Below are positions 33,337 through 43,557 of a stretch of 64,000 nucleotides of DNA, piece after piece. The stretch lies in NCBI GenBank assembly GCA_045541455.1, contig JAZQJA010000058.1:1-64000 (forward strand), given 5' to 3'. The position numbers were made by a program, and so were the translations under genes. The stretch is from RGIG9041 sp045541455. GTDB taxonomy: Bacteria > Bacillota > Clostridia > Oscillospirales > QAKW01. The notes beneath the pieces are model-generated. The model searched no databases and was not told the DNA's origin. It saw only the letters and a program-made list of their open reading frames with translations. Numbering within the stretch: position 1 is the stretch's first letter; the number at the start of each line of letters is the position of its first letter.

Positions 33337-35400
33337 ATGTCGTATATAGATTGGACAATTAAATCACAAGATATTAATAAAGTTCATAATTTAGCCTCTT
33401 CACTTGGTTGCAGTGAAATAGTTGCGCGATTATTAATTAATCGAGGTTTGGCTGATTATGAAAGTGCTAGCAACTTTTTAAACTTAAGCGAACAAATGGT
33501 ACATGATCCTTTTATGCTTAATGATATACAAATTGCTGTTGATAGAATTTTGTTTGCTATTAAGAATAACGAAAAAATATGTATATATGGTGATTATGAT
33601 GTTGACGGTATTACATCTGTAAGTGTTTTATATTTATATTTAAAACATTTTACTGATTGCGTTGAGTATTTCATTCCGAATAGGTTTTCAGAAGGTTACG
33701 GTGTAAATGATAATGCTATTAAAACTGTTGCTGACAATGGCGTAAAACTGATAATCACGGTTGATACAGGAATTTCTGCATTTAGTGAAGTAGAATATGC
33801 AAGTTCTATAGGTGTCGATGTTGTAATAACCGACCATCATGAATGTCAAGATGATTTACCAAATGCGGTTGCTGTAGTTAATCCAAAACGTCATGATAGT
33901 ACATATCCTTTTAAAAAACTTGCTGGTGTAGGAGTTGTTTATAAACTTATATCTGCTCTTGATTTATCTTTAAACGCAAACCACAGCGAAGAAAATATCG
34001 ATTTAGTAGCAATTGGCACTATAGCTGATATTATGCCTCTTCTGGACGAAAATCGTTTTATTGTAAGAAAAGGCCTGGAAAAAATACAAAATAATGCAAA
34101 TGTAGGCCTTAGGTTTTTAATAGATAAGTGCATTAACACATCTGAGGTAACTGCAAGTAATATCGGTTATGCAATTGCTCCGCGGATTAATGCTGCAGGC
34201 AGAATTGAAAATGCAGAGGTTGCCGTTAAATTGTTTGTAAGTGATAATTTCGATGATGCCGATATAATTGCTGAACATTTGTGTAAACTTAATGTTGAGC
34301 GTCAGAAAATCGAAAATTCGATTTTTGAACAAGCAATTGAAATAATTGAAGAACATGAATTGGATAAAAAATTTAATGCTTTAGTTTTATGGAAAGAAGA
34401 CTGGCATAGTGGTGTTATAGGTGTTGTTGCATCACGATTGAAAGAAAAATATAATAAACCGGTTGTATTATTCTCAGTTAATGAGGTTGCAAAAGGTTCT
34501 GGCAGGAGCGTTATACCTTTTAATTTATACGAGGCTTTTGAAAGCTGTAAGGATATTTTAATTCAGTATGGTGGCCATAAATATGCTGCAGGTGTGTTAA
34601 TAGAGAATAGTAAACTATGTGAGTTTCGTGACAGACTATCAAGTGCTGTTACAGTTTTTAATGAGCAGACTGATCTTTCGCCGAATATTGATATCGAGTG
34701 TGTTCTTGAACACAACGCGTTAAATCTTAGAACTTTTAGGGATATTTCTTTACTTCAGCCTTATGGTAAATCCAATGAAATTCCGTTGTTTTGTGTTAGA
34801 AATGTTAAAATTGTTGATATATTTCCAACTGCAAACAACAAGCATTTAAGAATTAAATTTGGAGTTAAAGATAAAGTTTTAACAGGTTTTTATTTTGGTG
34901 TTTCACCGCTTGAATTTGATTACCGAGTAGGTGATCTTGTTGATATAGTTTGCGAACTTAATAAAAACGAGTATAAGAATATTTCTTCTCTACAGTTAAT
35001 TATACGCGATATGCGTTATGTCGAAAGTGTAATTGAAAATTATAATTGCAAACGGAAGTTTTGTGACAATTCGGATGTAATATTACCACTTATGCTGCCA
35101 ACAAGAAACGATATTGGAGTTGTTTACAGATTTTTTGTTCAAAATTATAGAAAAGGCCGTAAACGTTATAATCTTGATACTTTATCAAATATGATAAATA
35201 AGGATTTGTTAGTTGATTTGAATTTTGAGAAAGTTTATTTTTCATTCGGTGTTTTGTTGGATTTGGGAATTATTTTAGGCGAATTTATTAAAAATGAATT
35301 TGTTTTGACTGATATTGCAGAAGGAAAGAAGTTTTCACTTTATAATTCAGCAAAACTGCTTTGTATTTATCAAAAAGCGGGGGTTAAATTTGGGGATTGA
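33337..35400 (+). CDS. recJ: Single-stranded-DNA-specific exonuclease RecJ
   Basis: 5'-3' single-strand exonuclease used in recombination and mismatch repair; 687 residues. DHH domain with YGDYDVDGITS near residue 85, VDTGIS, the DHH motif in ITDHHEC near 165, and the DHHA1 domain with WHSGVIGVVASRLKEKY and GGHKYAAG. An OB-like region and an extra C-terminal segment of about 100 residues follow, as in other Firmicute RecJ. Start ATG with GGAG upstream. Its 3' end overlaps rel by 11 nt. Confidence 0.93.
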   Translation: MSYIDWTIKSQDINKVHNLASSLGCSEIVARLLINRGLADYESASNFLNLSEQMVHDPFMLNDIQIAVDRILFAIKNNEKICIYGDYDVDGITSVSVLYLYLKHFTDCVEYFIPNRFSEGYGVNDNAIKTVADNGVKLIITVDTGISAFSEVEYASSIGVDVVITDHHECQDDLPNAVAVVNPKRHDSTYPFKKLAGVGVVYKLISALDLSLNANHSEENIDLVAIGTIADIMPLLDENRFIVRKGLEKIQNNANVGLRFLIDKCINTSEVTASNIGYAIAPRINAAGRIENAEVAVKLFVSDNFDDADIIAEHLCKLNVERQKIENSIFEQAIEIIEEHELDKKFNALVLWKEDWHSGVIGVVASRLKEKYNKPVVLFSVNEVAKGSGRSVIPFNLYEAFESCKDILIQYGGHKYAAGVLIENSKLCEFRDRLSSAVTVFNEQTDLSPNIDIECVLEHNALNLRTFRDISLLQPYGKSNEIPLFCVRNVKIVDIFPTANNKHLRIKFGVKDKVLTGFYFGVSPLEFDYRVGDLVDIVCELNKNEYKNISSLQLIIRDMRYVESVIENYNCKRKFCDNSDVILPLMLPTRNDIGVVYRFFVQNYRKGRKRYNLDTLSNMINKDLLVDLNFEKVYFSFGVLLDLGIILGEFIKNEFVLTDIAEGKKFSLYNSAKLLCIYQKAGVKFGD

Positions 35401-37558
35401 ATTTGAAAAATATAATGAACTTTTAGAAGTAATAAATAGTTCTGATAAAGAATACAACGTTGAAATTATTGAAAAAGCATTTAATTATGCAAGAATAAAT
35501 CATAATGGACAAAAAAGAAGTTCGGGAGAACCTTATGTTTGTCATCCTATAGAGGTTGCGAAAATTGTCACAGAACTTGGCTTTGATACTGATAGTGTAA
35601 CAGCGTCTCTTTTGCACGATGTTGTAGAAGATACTGAAATTACGCTTGATCAGTTGCGCTCTGATTTTGGTGACGAGGTTGCGACTCTTGTAGATGGCGT
35701 TACAAAACTTGGTAAAATCGCATATATTTCCAAAGAAGAACAACAAATGGAATATATGCGCAAAATGTTCTTTGCTATGGCAAAAGATATTCGTGTTATT
35801 GTTATTAAACTTGCAGATAGATTGCATAATATGCGTACACTTGATGCGTGTCCTAGCGACAAACAGTTACGTATAGCACATGAAACAATTGAGATATTTG
35901 CCCCTCTGTCACACCGACTAGGTATGCAAAAGGTAAAAATTGAACTTGAAGATTTGTCGCTAAAATACCTAGACCCGATTGGTTATGATATGATACTCAA
36001 ACAACTTGAGGATACAACTGATGATAAAAACAAGTTTATAAATGGTATATGCGATCAGATTACAAAGCGACTTAATGAGTATGAAATGAATTTCACTCTC
36101 GAGCATAGAATTAAACATATATTCAGTATTTATAAAAAAATATTTACGCAAAATAAAACTTTTCAAGAACTGTTTGATATATATGCGTTTCGTATAATTT
36201 GTAACACTACTAATGATTGTTATAATATATTAGGACTTGTTCATGACCTTTTTAACCCAATTCCCGGTCGTTTTAAGGATTATATTTCAACACCTAAACC
36301 TAATATGTATCAATCTTTGCATACAACGGTTATCGGTAAGGACGGTATACCATTTGAAATTCAAATTAGAACTCTTGAAATGCATGAAACTGCTGAGTTT
36401 GGTATCGCAGCCCACTGGAAATATAAAAATAATATTTCTAAAAGTAATGTTGAATTTGATTCAAAATTAACTTGGGTTAGAAATATTCTTGAAATGCAAG
36501 AAGATTTAACAGGAACTGAGGATATAATTAAGTCGCTTAAAGTAGATTTATTTAGTGATGAAGTATTTGTATTTACACCCAAGGGAGATGTTATAAATCT
36601 GCCTGCAGGTGCAAATATAATTGATTTTGCTTATGCAATACACAGTGCTGTAGGCAATAGAATGATGGGAGCAAAGGTCAACGGTAAAATTGTTAACCTT
36701 GATTATCAGTTATCTACCGGAGAAATAATTGAAATTATTACTACTTCATCGCAAAACCATGGACCATCTCGAAATTGGCTTTCAATGGTTAAAACCAATG
36801 AAGCGAGAACAAAAATCAGACAGTGGTTTAAGAAAGAACGTCGAGAAGAGAATATTTCTGTTGGTTCTTCAGCTCTTGAAGCAGAGATGAAGAGTCTTGG
36901 CTTATCGTTAGATGATATTCAAGTGTCAGAATTGCTTAAAACAGTAATGGTTAATATGCATTTTGACACTTTGGAGGATATGTACGCGGCAATTGGTTAT
37001 GGCGGTGCATCTGCGCAAAAAATTGCAATTAAAGTCAGGGATTCTATTTTACGGCTGAAAAATGCAGATGATATTAAAATAGTTCCTCAGTCTAAAAAGA
37101 AGGTAACCGAAGGCGGCGTATGTATAGAGGGCATAGATAATTGTCTTGTCAAATTTGCAAAATGCTGCAATCCTTTGCCTGGGGACTTTATTATTGGATA
37201 TATAACAAGGGGTTATGGTGTATCTGTTCATAACATCAATTGCCCTAATGTTAAACGCGGAATAGATGCCCAACCAGACAGATGGCTAAAGGCCAGTTGG
37301 GAAGATAATAAGGCAAAATTATTTACGACCACAATTGATATCATTACAAAAAATGTCACAGGTGTTATGGTAAAAATAACTTCTGTTTTCGCAGATATGA
37401 AAGTCACGGTTCGTAATTTTAATGCTAGAGAAAATGATGATGACACTGCAACAATAACTGTTGCAATGGATGTTAAAGATGTTGACCACCTTAATTTTAT
37501 AATCAATAAACTTAAAAAGAATAAACTTGTTCTTGAAATTACGAGAACAAGTAATTAG
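35390..37558 (+). CDS. rel: Bifunctional (p)ppGpp synthetase/hydrolase
   Basis: Makes and degrades the stringent-response alarmone; 722 residues. HD hydrolase domain (HPIEVAKI, LLHDVVEDT, LADRLHNMRTL), synthetase domain (RIICN, GRFKDYISTPKPNMYQSLHTT), TGS domain (DEVFVFTPKGDVINLPAG near 390), the CCNPLPGD zinc-finger-like region and a C-terminal ACT domain, so it is a full-length long RSH protein. Start placed at TTG 35390, which has GGGGG at 35379-35383 and begins at the family N-terminus; an ATG at 35315 lies deep inside recJ. Overlap with recJ suggests coupled translation. Confidence 0.93.
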   Translation: MGIEFEKYNELLEVINSSDKEYNVEIIEKAFNYARINHNGQKRSSGEPYVCHPIEVAKIVTELGFDTDSVTASLLHDVVEDTEITLDQLRSDFGDEVATLVDGVTKLGKIAYISKEEQQMEYMRKMFFAMAKDIRVIVIKLADRLHNMRTLDACPSDKQLRIAHETIEIFAPLSHRLGMQKVKIELEDLSLKYLDPIGYDMILKQLEDTTDDKNKFINGICDQITKRLNEYEMNFTLEHRIKHIFSIYKKIFTQNKTFQELFDIYAFRIICNTTNDCYNILGLVHDLFNPIPGRFKDYISTPKPNMYQSLHTTVIGKDGIPFEIQIRTLEMHETAEFGIAAHWKYKNNISKSNVEFDSKLTWVRNILEMQEDLTGTEDIIKSLKVDLFSDEVFVFTPKGDVINLPAGANIIDFAYAIHSAVGNRMMGAKVNGKIVNLDYQLSTGEIIEIITTSSQNHGPSRNWLSMVKTNEARTKIRQWFKKERREENISVGSSALEAEMKSLGLSLDDIQVSELLKTVMVNMHFDTLEDMYAAIGYGGASAQKIAIKVRDSILRLKNADDIKIVPQSKKKVTEGGVCIEGIDNCLVKFAKCCNPLPGDFIIGYITRGYGVSVHNINCPNVKRGIDAQPDRWLKASWEDNKAKLFTTTIDIITKNVTGVMVKITSVFADMKVTVRNFNARENDDDTATITVAMDVKDVDHLNFIINKLKKNKLVLEITRTSN

Positions 37559-37567
37559 AGGTAAGTT

Positions 37568-38014
37568 ATGAGAGCAGTATGCCAAAGGGTCAGCAATGCC
37601 GAATTATTTGTTGACAATAAATCTATTTCTAAAATATCAAAAGGTTTTTTGGTATACATAGGATTTAGTGAAGATGATACCGAAAAATCAATAGAAAAAT
37701 CGCTGAATAAAATATGCGGTTTAAGAATTTTTGAAGACGAAAATGATAAACTTAATCTTTCGCTTTCTGATGTTGACGGTGAAATTTTGCTTGTTTCAAA
37801 TTTTACATTGTATGGTGATTGTTCTAAAGGCTTTAGACCCTCATTTATTAAAAGTGCAAAGTTTGATGTTGCAAATAAATTGTATGAGTACAGTTTAAAC
37901 TATATTGAACAAAAAGGGATAAGTGTAAAACCTTGCGTATTTGGCGGTGATATGTTTATAGAATCTATTGCAGACGGTCCTATAAATATTATAGTTGACA
38001 GTGAGGCACTTTAA
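37568..38014 (+). CDS. dtd: D-aminoacyl-tRNA deacylase
   Basis: Removes D-amino acids (and mischarged Gly) from tRNA; 148 residues. N-terminal MRAVCQRVSNAEL, the SNFTLYGDCSKG active-site segment (usually SQFTLYAD) and the GP motif in ADGPINI (usually NDGPVT). The family order is complete. The end overlaps the next gene by one base (TAATG), and rel lies 9 nt upstream. Confidence 0.94.
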   Translation: MRAVCQRVSNAELFVDNKSISKISKGFLVYIGFSEDDTEKSIEKSLNKICGLRIFEDENDKLNLSLSDVDGEILLVSNFTLYGDCSKGFRPSFIKSAKFDVANKLYEYSLNYIEQKGISVKPCVFGGDMFIESIADGPINIIVDSEAL

Positions 38015-38643
38015 TGTTAAAGGTTGAAAAACTCGTTGTAGGTGTTATGCAAAGCAATTGCTATATTCTTTATAATACCGAATCTAAAGCAGCGGTGGTT
38101 ATTGATGCTGGTGATTGTGCTGGCACTATAATTAATAAAGTATTAGAACATAATTTGTTTGTTGAATCGATTATTCTAACTCATGGTCATTTTGATCATA
38201 TTTTGGCAGTTGATGCTCTAAGTAAACGCTTTAATGCCAAAATTATAATAAACAGGAATGATGAAATTTTACTTAAAAATCCAAATTTTAATCTTTCTAG
38301 GTCATTTTTGGGTTATGACATTATAGTTGAAAGCGATAATTTACATCTAGTAGATGATAATAACACTATTAAATTAATTGGGTATAACTTTAAGTTTATT
38401 TCAACCCCTGGACACTCTCCGGGTTCAATGTGTATTGCAGTAGAGAATTTCTTGTTTACAGGCGATACGCTCTTTAAAGGTTCAATAGGTAATGAGTTTA
38501 AACCTTTTGGTGATTTAGCTGTTGAAATTGAATCAATTAAGACAAAATTATTAAAAATTGATAATGATTATATTTGTCTTACCGGCCATGGTGACAGTAC
38601 AACATTAAATTATGAGAAGAAAAATAATATTTATATCAGGTGA
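38014..38643 (+). CDS. MBL-fold metallohydrolase (glyoxalase II-like)
   Basis: 209 residues. Metallo-beta-lactamase fold with THGHFDHI near residue 57, PGHSPGSM, FTGDTLF and a C-terminal GHG. It resembles small YcbL/GloB2-type thioesterases; the substrate is not known. Start overlaps the dtd stop by one base. Confidence 0.9.
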   Translation: MLKVEKLVVGVMQSNCYILYNTESKAAVVIDAGDCAGTIINKVLEHNLFVESIILTHGHFDHILAVDALSKRFNAKIIINRNDEILLKNPNFNLSRSFLGYDIIVESDNLHLVDDNNTIKLIGYNFKFISTPGHSPGSMCIAVENFLFTGDTLFKGSIGNEFKPFGDLAVEIESIKTKLLKIDNDYICLTGHGDSTTLNYEKKNNIYIR

Positions 38644-38646
38644 TAC

Positions 38647-40101
38647 ATGGATATAAAAGTAACCGGTCATGAATATTTTTATGACATTACCTCAATGTCA
38701 ATGCTCTTTTTTCCGGGCGAAAAGACTAACTATGTAAAACGTAGTAATAATGAAACTCATATTATTTCTACTCTTAAAATTATTAATTCAAAATATTTAA
38801 GTTTGACCAGAATTAAATTTAAAGGTAATTGGTATTCAAGTCAAAAAACATGTTCTATAACTTGTGATTCTAAAAACCTCGTCAAACAAACTTTTTATAA
38901 AGCTTGTTCAAAAGCTACCGGTATTTCATCTCCGTGGGGAATTTTAACGGGAATACGCCCACTTAGCGTGTATAAGCGACATTTCTTGAATAGAGAAAAT
39001 GTTGCAAATATAATGAAAAATGAATACTATTTACATGATGACAAAATTGAACTTTTAGATAACATTTTTAAAATTGAAAAGGATTTGCTTAATAGTAATA
39101 AAAGCGATGTGAGTATTTACATTTCAATTCCGTTTTGTCCCAGTAAATGTAGCTATTGTTCTTTTATAAGTGTTGCTGCAACTAAAACAGGTGACCTTGC
39201 AAACAAATATTTTGACTTGTTGATTAAAGAAATAAAACTTAAATCTCAATTAATAAAAATTCATAAACTTAATGTAAAATCGCTTTATGTTGGAGGGGGA
39301 ACACCCGGAACTCTTGACGAAAATAAAATTGATTTATTGTTGTCCACATTGGATCAAGAGTTTAAATTAAAAACTATAGATGAGTTAACTTTTGAAATAG
39401 GCAGACCGGAAACTATAACGCATGATAAACTTAAAATTTTAAAGAAATACAATGTAAATCGTATTTGTATAAACACTCAAACAACAAATGATAAAATACT
39501 TGCCAGTGTAAATAGGAAACATAGTGCTAAAATGTATTTTAATGCAGTTAATTTGGCGAAATCAGTTGGCTTTGAAAGTATAAATACTGATTTAATTGCA
39601 GGATTACCAAATGAGGATGTCGACTCATTTATTAAAAGTGTTGATGATGTTATTTCAACAGGAGTTAATAATATTACTATACATACACTTTCAATAAAAA
39701 AGTCTGCTGTACTAAGTGATGAGGGAAAGTATTACAATCCAAGTGATGTAAGAGTTAGGCTTATGCTTGAATCGGCTTATCATAAACTTGCTGCTAACGG
39801 CTATGTCCCTTATTATATTTACAGGCAAAAAAATTGTGTGTCAAATGGTGAAAATATAGGTTTTTGTAAACCGAATAAATTATGTAAATATAATGTTTAT
39901 ATGATGGAAGATGTTCATTCTATCATTTCTTGCGGTGCAGGTGCGTCGAGTAAAATTATTAATGGTACTGAGGTGTCTAGGGTTATTAATGTAAAATATC
40001 CTATGGAGTATGTTAATGAATTTTACAAGATTAACAATAATAATATTAAGTTGGATAATATCTTGAAAGCGAAATCTTACAATGAACGAAATAGAAATTA
40101 A
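38647..40101 (+). CDS. hemZ: Radical SAM coproporphyrinogen III oxidase-like protein HemZ
   Basis: 484 residues. Radical SAM core with the cluster motif CPSKCSYCSF near residue 166, GGGTPGTL, and TDLIAGLPNE. An N-terminal region of about 150 residues before the radical core is typical of HemZ rather than HemN. Members are annotated as oxygen-independent coproporphyrinogen oxidases, though some relatives are heme chaperones or methyltransferases. The 3' end overlaps ligA by 20 nt. Confidence 0.85.
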   Translation: MDIKVTGHEYFYDITSMSMLFFPGEKTNYVKRSNNETHIISTLKIINSKYLSLTRIKFKGNWYSSQKTCSITCDSKNLVKQTFYKACSKATGISSPWGILTGIRPLSVYKRHFLNRENVANIMKNEYYLHDDKIELLDNIFKIEKDLLNSNKSDVSIYISIPFCPSKCSYCSFISVAATKTGDLANKYFDLLIKEIKLKSQLIKIHKLNVKSLYVGGGTPGTLDENKIDLLLSTLDQEFKLKTIDELTFEIGRPETITHDKLKILKKYNVNRICINTQTTNDKILASVNRKHSAKMYFNAVNLAKSVGFESINTDLIAGLPNEDVDSFIKSVDDVISTGVNNITIHTLSIKKSAVLSDEGKYYNPSDVRVRLMLESAYHKLAANGYVPYYIYRQKNCVSNGENIGFCKPNKLCKYNVYMMEDVHSIISCGAGASSKIINGTEVSRVINVKYPMEYVNEFYKINNNNIKLDNILKAKSYNERNRN

Positions 40102-42064
40102 AAACAAAATTGCACAATTAACAGATAAGTTGAATTATCATTCAATTAAATATTATGTTGAAGATTCACCGGAAATTGATGACTATGAATACGATATGCT
40201 TATGAGGGAATTGAAGCAACTAGAAGATAGTTATCCGGAGTTTGTTCTTGAACATTCACCGACTCAAAGAGTAGGTGGTATTGCAGTTGAAGGTTTTAAA
40301 GAGGTAATTCACGATGTACCTCTTAAAAGTCTTCAAGATGTGTTTTCTTATGATGAATTAGAAGAGTTTGACGAGCGTGTTAGAAAAGTTGACGAAAGTC
40401 CTAAATATGCTGTCGAACTTAAAATTGACGGTTTATCAGTATCACTAGAGTACAAAAATGGTGTATTTGTTCGCGGTGCGACTCGTGGTAGTGGTGAGAT
40501 AGGAGAGGATGTAACTCAAAATCTTAAAACGGTAAATTCAGTACCTTTGAAATTAAATAAAGAAATTGATATTACTGTTCGAGGAGAAGTTTATATGCCT
40601 CGATCAAGCTTTGAAGAACTGAATGATCAAAGAAAGCAAAATGGTGAACAACTTTTTGCCAATCCGAGAAATGCTGCGGCTGGCTCACTTAGACAACTTG
40701 ACAGCACTGTTACTTCAAAACGAAAACTTGATATTTTTGTTTTTAATATTCAAAAATGCGAAGATAAATCTTTTGAAACTCATTCACAAAGCTTAGATTA
40801 CTTAAAATCTCTTGGTTTTAAGGTAAGTCCTTTTTATACTATTTTTGATACTATAAGTAGTGCTTTTTCTGAAATTGAAAGATTTGATGATATAAGAGAT
40901 ACTCTTGGCTTTGATATCGACGGCGCTGTTGTAAAGGTGAATGACTTAACACTGCGTAAAAAACTTGGCGAAACATCAAAGTTTCCCAAATGGGCAGTGG
41001 CTTATAAATATCCGCCCGAACAAAAAACCACAATACTAAAGGATATAATTATCAAAGTTGGTAGAACAGGTGTTTTAACACCTAATGCAGTTCTTGAACC
41101 GGTAATTCTGTCGGGCACAACTGTTTCTAGGGCTACACTTCATAATAAAAACTTTATTAAAGACTTGGATATACGAATCGGTGACACAGTTATAGTTCAA
41201 AAAGCAGGTGAAATAATACCCGAGATTGTAAGAGTGGACAAAAAAGCACGATTGGGTAGTGAAAAAATATTTGAAATGCCTAAGTATTGCCCGGTGTGCA
41301 ATACTTTAGTAGTTTCAGATATTAGTGATGCAATGGTTAGATGTCCAAATGTATTGTGCGAAGCTCAAATCTATCGTAAAATTGAACATTTTGCCTCGAA
41401 AGGTGCTATGGATATTGAAGGTATGGGTCCATCTGTTACGGTACAACTAATAGATTCCGGATTGATAAAAGATGTTGCTGATTTATATCTTCTTTCAGCA
41501 AAATCTCTTGAAAAATTAGATGGATTTGGTGAAATATCTTCTTTCAATTTGATAAATTCTATAGAAAAATCAAAGGCCAATGGTCTTGACCGACTTATTT
41601 TTGCATTAGGCATTCGCAATATAGGGCAAAAAGCTGCGAAATTATTAGCTTCACGCTTTAAAACTATAGATAATATAATAAATGCGTCTATTGATGATAT
41701 TATAGAAATTGAAGATTTTGGTGATATTTCAGCTTCTGCTGTTGTTGAATTTTTTTCCAAAGAAAGTAATATTGAACTTATAAATAAACTACGTGATAAT
41801 GGCGTAAATATGGAATATGACGAAATAGTTTTAGATCAAAGATTTTTTGGTAAAACCTTTGTTTTAAGCGGTGGACTTGATTCAATGTCAAGAAGTGAGG
41901 CTACTGAAATTATTGAGTCTTATGGTGGAAAAACTTCCTCATCAGTTTCATCTAAAACAAGTTATTTACTTTTAGGGGATAAGCCCGGAAGCAAACTTGA
42001 AAAAGCAAAAAACTTAGGTGTTGAAATACTTGATGAGCAAACTTTTTTACAAATGATTAAATAA
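40082..42064 (+). CDS. ligA: NAD+-dependent DNA ligase
   Basis: Seals nicks in replication and repair; 660 residues, full length. Adenylation domain with the active-site Lys in ELKIDGLS near residue 117, OB fold, four-Cys zinc finger (CPVC ... RCPNVLC near 405-430), helix-hairpin-helix repeats and a C-terminal BRCT domain (FFGKTFVLSGGLDSMSR). The start lies inside the hemZ end with only a weak ribosome binding site, so translation may be coupled. Confidence 0.96.
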   Translation: MNEIEIKNKIAQLTDKLNYHSIKYYVEDSPEIDDYEYDMLMRELKQLEDSYPEFVLEHSPTQRVGGIAVEGFKEVIHDVPLKSLQDVFSYDELEEFDERVRKVDESPKYAVELKIDGLSVSLEYKNGVFVRGATRGSGEIGEDVTQNLKTVNSVPLKLNKEIDITVRGEVYMPRSSFEELNDQRKQNGEQLFANPRNAAAGSLRQLDSTVTSKRKLDIFVFNIQKCEDKSFETHSQSLDYLKSLGFKVSPFYTIFDTISSAFSEIERFDDIRDTLGFDIDGAVVKVNDLTLRKKLGETSKFPKWAVAYKYPPEQKTTILKDIIIKVGRTGVLTPNAVLEPVILSGTTVSRATLHNKNFIKDLDIRIGDTVIVQKAGEIIPEIVRVDKKARLGSEKIFEMPKYCPVCNTLVVSDISDAMVRCPNVLCEAQIYRKIEHFASKGAMDIEGMGPSVTVQLIDSGLIKDVADLYLLSAKSLEKLDGFGEISSFNLINSIEKSKANGLDRLIFALGIRNIGQKAAKLLASRFKTIDNIINASIDDIIEIEDFGDISASAVVEFFSKESNIELINKLRDNGVNMEYDEIVLDQRFFGKTFVLSGGLDSMSRSEATEIIESYGGKTSSSVSSKTSYLLLGDKPGSKLEKAKNLGVEILDEQTFLQMIK

Positions 42065-42094
42065 AACTGCACATTTGTGCAGTTTTATTTTTTT
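42061..42094 (+). terminator. Terminator after ligA
   Basis: An 11-bp stem AAAACTGCACA/TGTGCAGTTTT overlapping the ligA stop codon, followed by a long T-run. Confidence 0.88.
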
Positions 42095-42158
42095 GTTCTA
42101 AACATATAGGTTGTCTAATACTATTTAACATAGGACAACTATTGAAAGGAAAAATCAA

Positions 42159-43106
42159 ATGAAAAATTTTAAGTGGAAAGATGATATATACCCTCATTTA
42201 CAAACAGATATTAAATCTGCCATAAATAAATTACCTTGCGGTGTTTTAAGTAATTTAACTGAAATCAGAGTAAGAAGTAATGGGATTGTCAGCGTAAGTC
42301 AAGGAAATAAAAATGTGATTTTATGTGATGATAATAAAAGACCTATAAATACAACAAAAGAGGATTGCGAAAGTATATTCACATCTATTTGTGGTGGTAC
42401 TGTTTACAAGTATGAAAATCAAATCAGATACGGATACATAACTATTAGCGGGGGTCATAGAGTGGGTTTTTGCGGCACTGCAGTTTATGATGGAAATAAA
42501 TTAATATCAATTAAGGATATTTCATCTATTGCTTTTAGGATTTCAAGAGAAATTAAAAATGCTGCACGAGAAATAATAGGTAATCTTGTTTCTGATGATA
42601 AAATTTATTCAGCTTTGATTGTTAGTGAGCCTTGTGGTGGAAAAACAACTATATTAAGTGATTTAGCAAGACTGATGTCAAATATGGGTAAACGATGTGC
42701 TGTTGTTGATGAACGCGGTGAAATTTGTTCGGTTTTTAATGGGGTACCGCAAAAGGATATAGGAAACTTGACAGATGTACTAAGCGGATATAACAAAAGT
42801 GATGGTATGTTATCAGCTTTGAGATGCTTGTCTCCACAATTAATAATATGTGATGAAATTGGTTCACAACAAGATGCAGATGCAATGCTAGAAGCAATGA
42901 ATGCCGGTGTGCCTGTTGTGGCAACTGCTCATGCTTCATGCGAAGATGAATTAATTTCGCGTCCACAAATCGAAAGATTAATTGATTACGGTGCTGTAGA
43001 TAAAATTTTCTTTTTAAAGGGCAGCTCGGCACCTGGAATTGTTAGAAAGGTTATTAACGTTAATAGATATGATGAAGATAGTTGGGATAGCGATGATTGC
43101 GATTAG
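42159..43106 (+). CDS. spoIIIAA: Stage III sporulation protein AA (secretion-type ATPase)
   Basis: ATPase of the mother cell-forespore channel; 315 residues. R-V-RS...P-type N-terminal domain, then a RecA-like ATPase: P-loop SEPCGGKTTIL near residue 155, ERGEI and LIICDEIG as Walker B, HASCEDEL. The P-loop begins with Ser rather than the usual Gly. Start ATG after GAAAGGAAAAATCAA. First gene of a complete spoIIIAA-AH operon, expected under sigma-E in the mother cell. Confidence 0.95.
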   Translation: MKNFKWKDDIYPHLQTDIKSAINKLPCGVLSNLTEIRVRSNGIVSVSQGNKNVILCDDNKRPINTTKEDCESIFTSICGGTVYKYENQIRYGYITISGGHRVGFCGTAVYDGNKLISIKDISSIAFRISREIKNAAREIIGNLVSDDKIYSALIVSEPCGGKTTILSDLARLMSNMGKRCAVVDERGEICSVFNGVPQKDIGNLTDVLSGYNKSDGMLSALRCLSPQLIICDEIGSQQDADAMLEAMNAGVPVVATAHASCEDELISRPQIERLIDYGAVDKIFFLKGSSAPGIVRKVINVNRYDEDSWDSDDCD

Positions 43107-43557
43107 CACAATCGTTGTTGGTTTTATTTACTACGATAAGTATAAACGCCGAGTTGATTCGTTGCACAAATTTGTTAAACTGTTATCTTGTTATAAATTT
43201 GAACTAAAGTGGAGCAGAAAAGATATAAAAGATGTTTTGAAAATATTCAAAGACGATAAATATATTGATGAGGTAAAAACATTAATATATGAATGTGATC
43301 TATGTGAATCTTTTATAAAGAAAAATCAACTTTTTAAATATTTAGAATTGAACAAAGAAGATGAAAACATTATTGTTAATTTTTTAACCGATACAGGTAA
43401 AGGTAACTTTGAAACTGAATATGCTTTATGTTGTAAAACGCTTGAATGCTTGGAGAAAAGACAAGAGGAGGCAGCCGCACAGTTTAAAAAACTCGGACCG
43501 CTTTATTTAAAGTTAGGAATAGTATGTGCTGTAGGGCTTTTTATAATGCTGATATAA
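43069..43557 (+). CDS. spoIIIAB: Stage III sporulation protein AB
   Basis: 162 residues, one N-terminal membrane helix (about 3-21), a helical soluble domain with the YKFELKWSRKDI segment, and a C-terminal helix (LGIVCAVGLFIMLI). Resembles type II secretion F-domain proteins. Start at ATG 43069 (or the adjacent ATG 43072), overlapping spoIIIAA by 38 nt. Confidence 0.92.
   Translation: MMKIVGIAMIAISTIVVGFIYYDKYKRRVDSLHKFVKLLSCYKFELKWSRKDIKDVLKIFKDDKYIDEVKTLIYECDLCESFIKKNQLFKYLELNKEDENIIVNFLTDTGKGNFETEYALCCKTLECLEKRQEEAAAQFKKLGPLYLKLGIVCAVGLFIMLI

Noticed and set aside
35315..35389. 25-codon N-terminal extension of rel
   Set aside because: It lies inside recJ without a ribosome binding site; TTG 35390 has GGGGG upstream and fits the family start.
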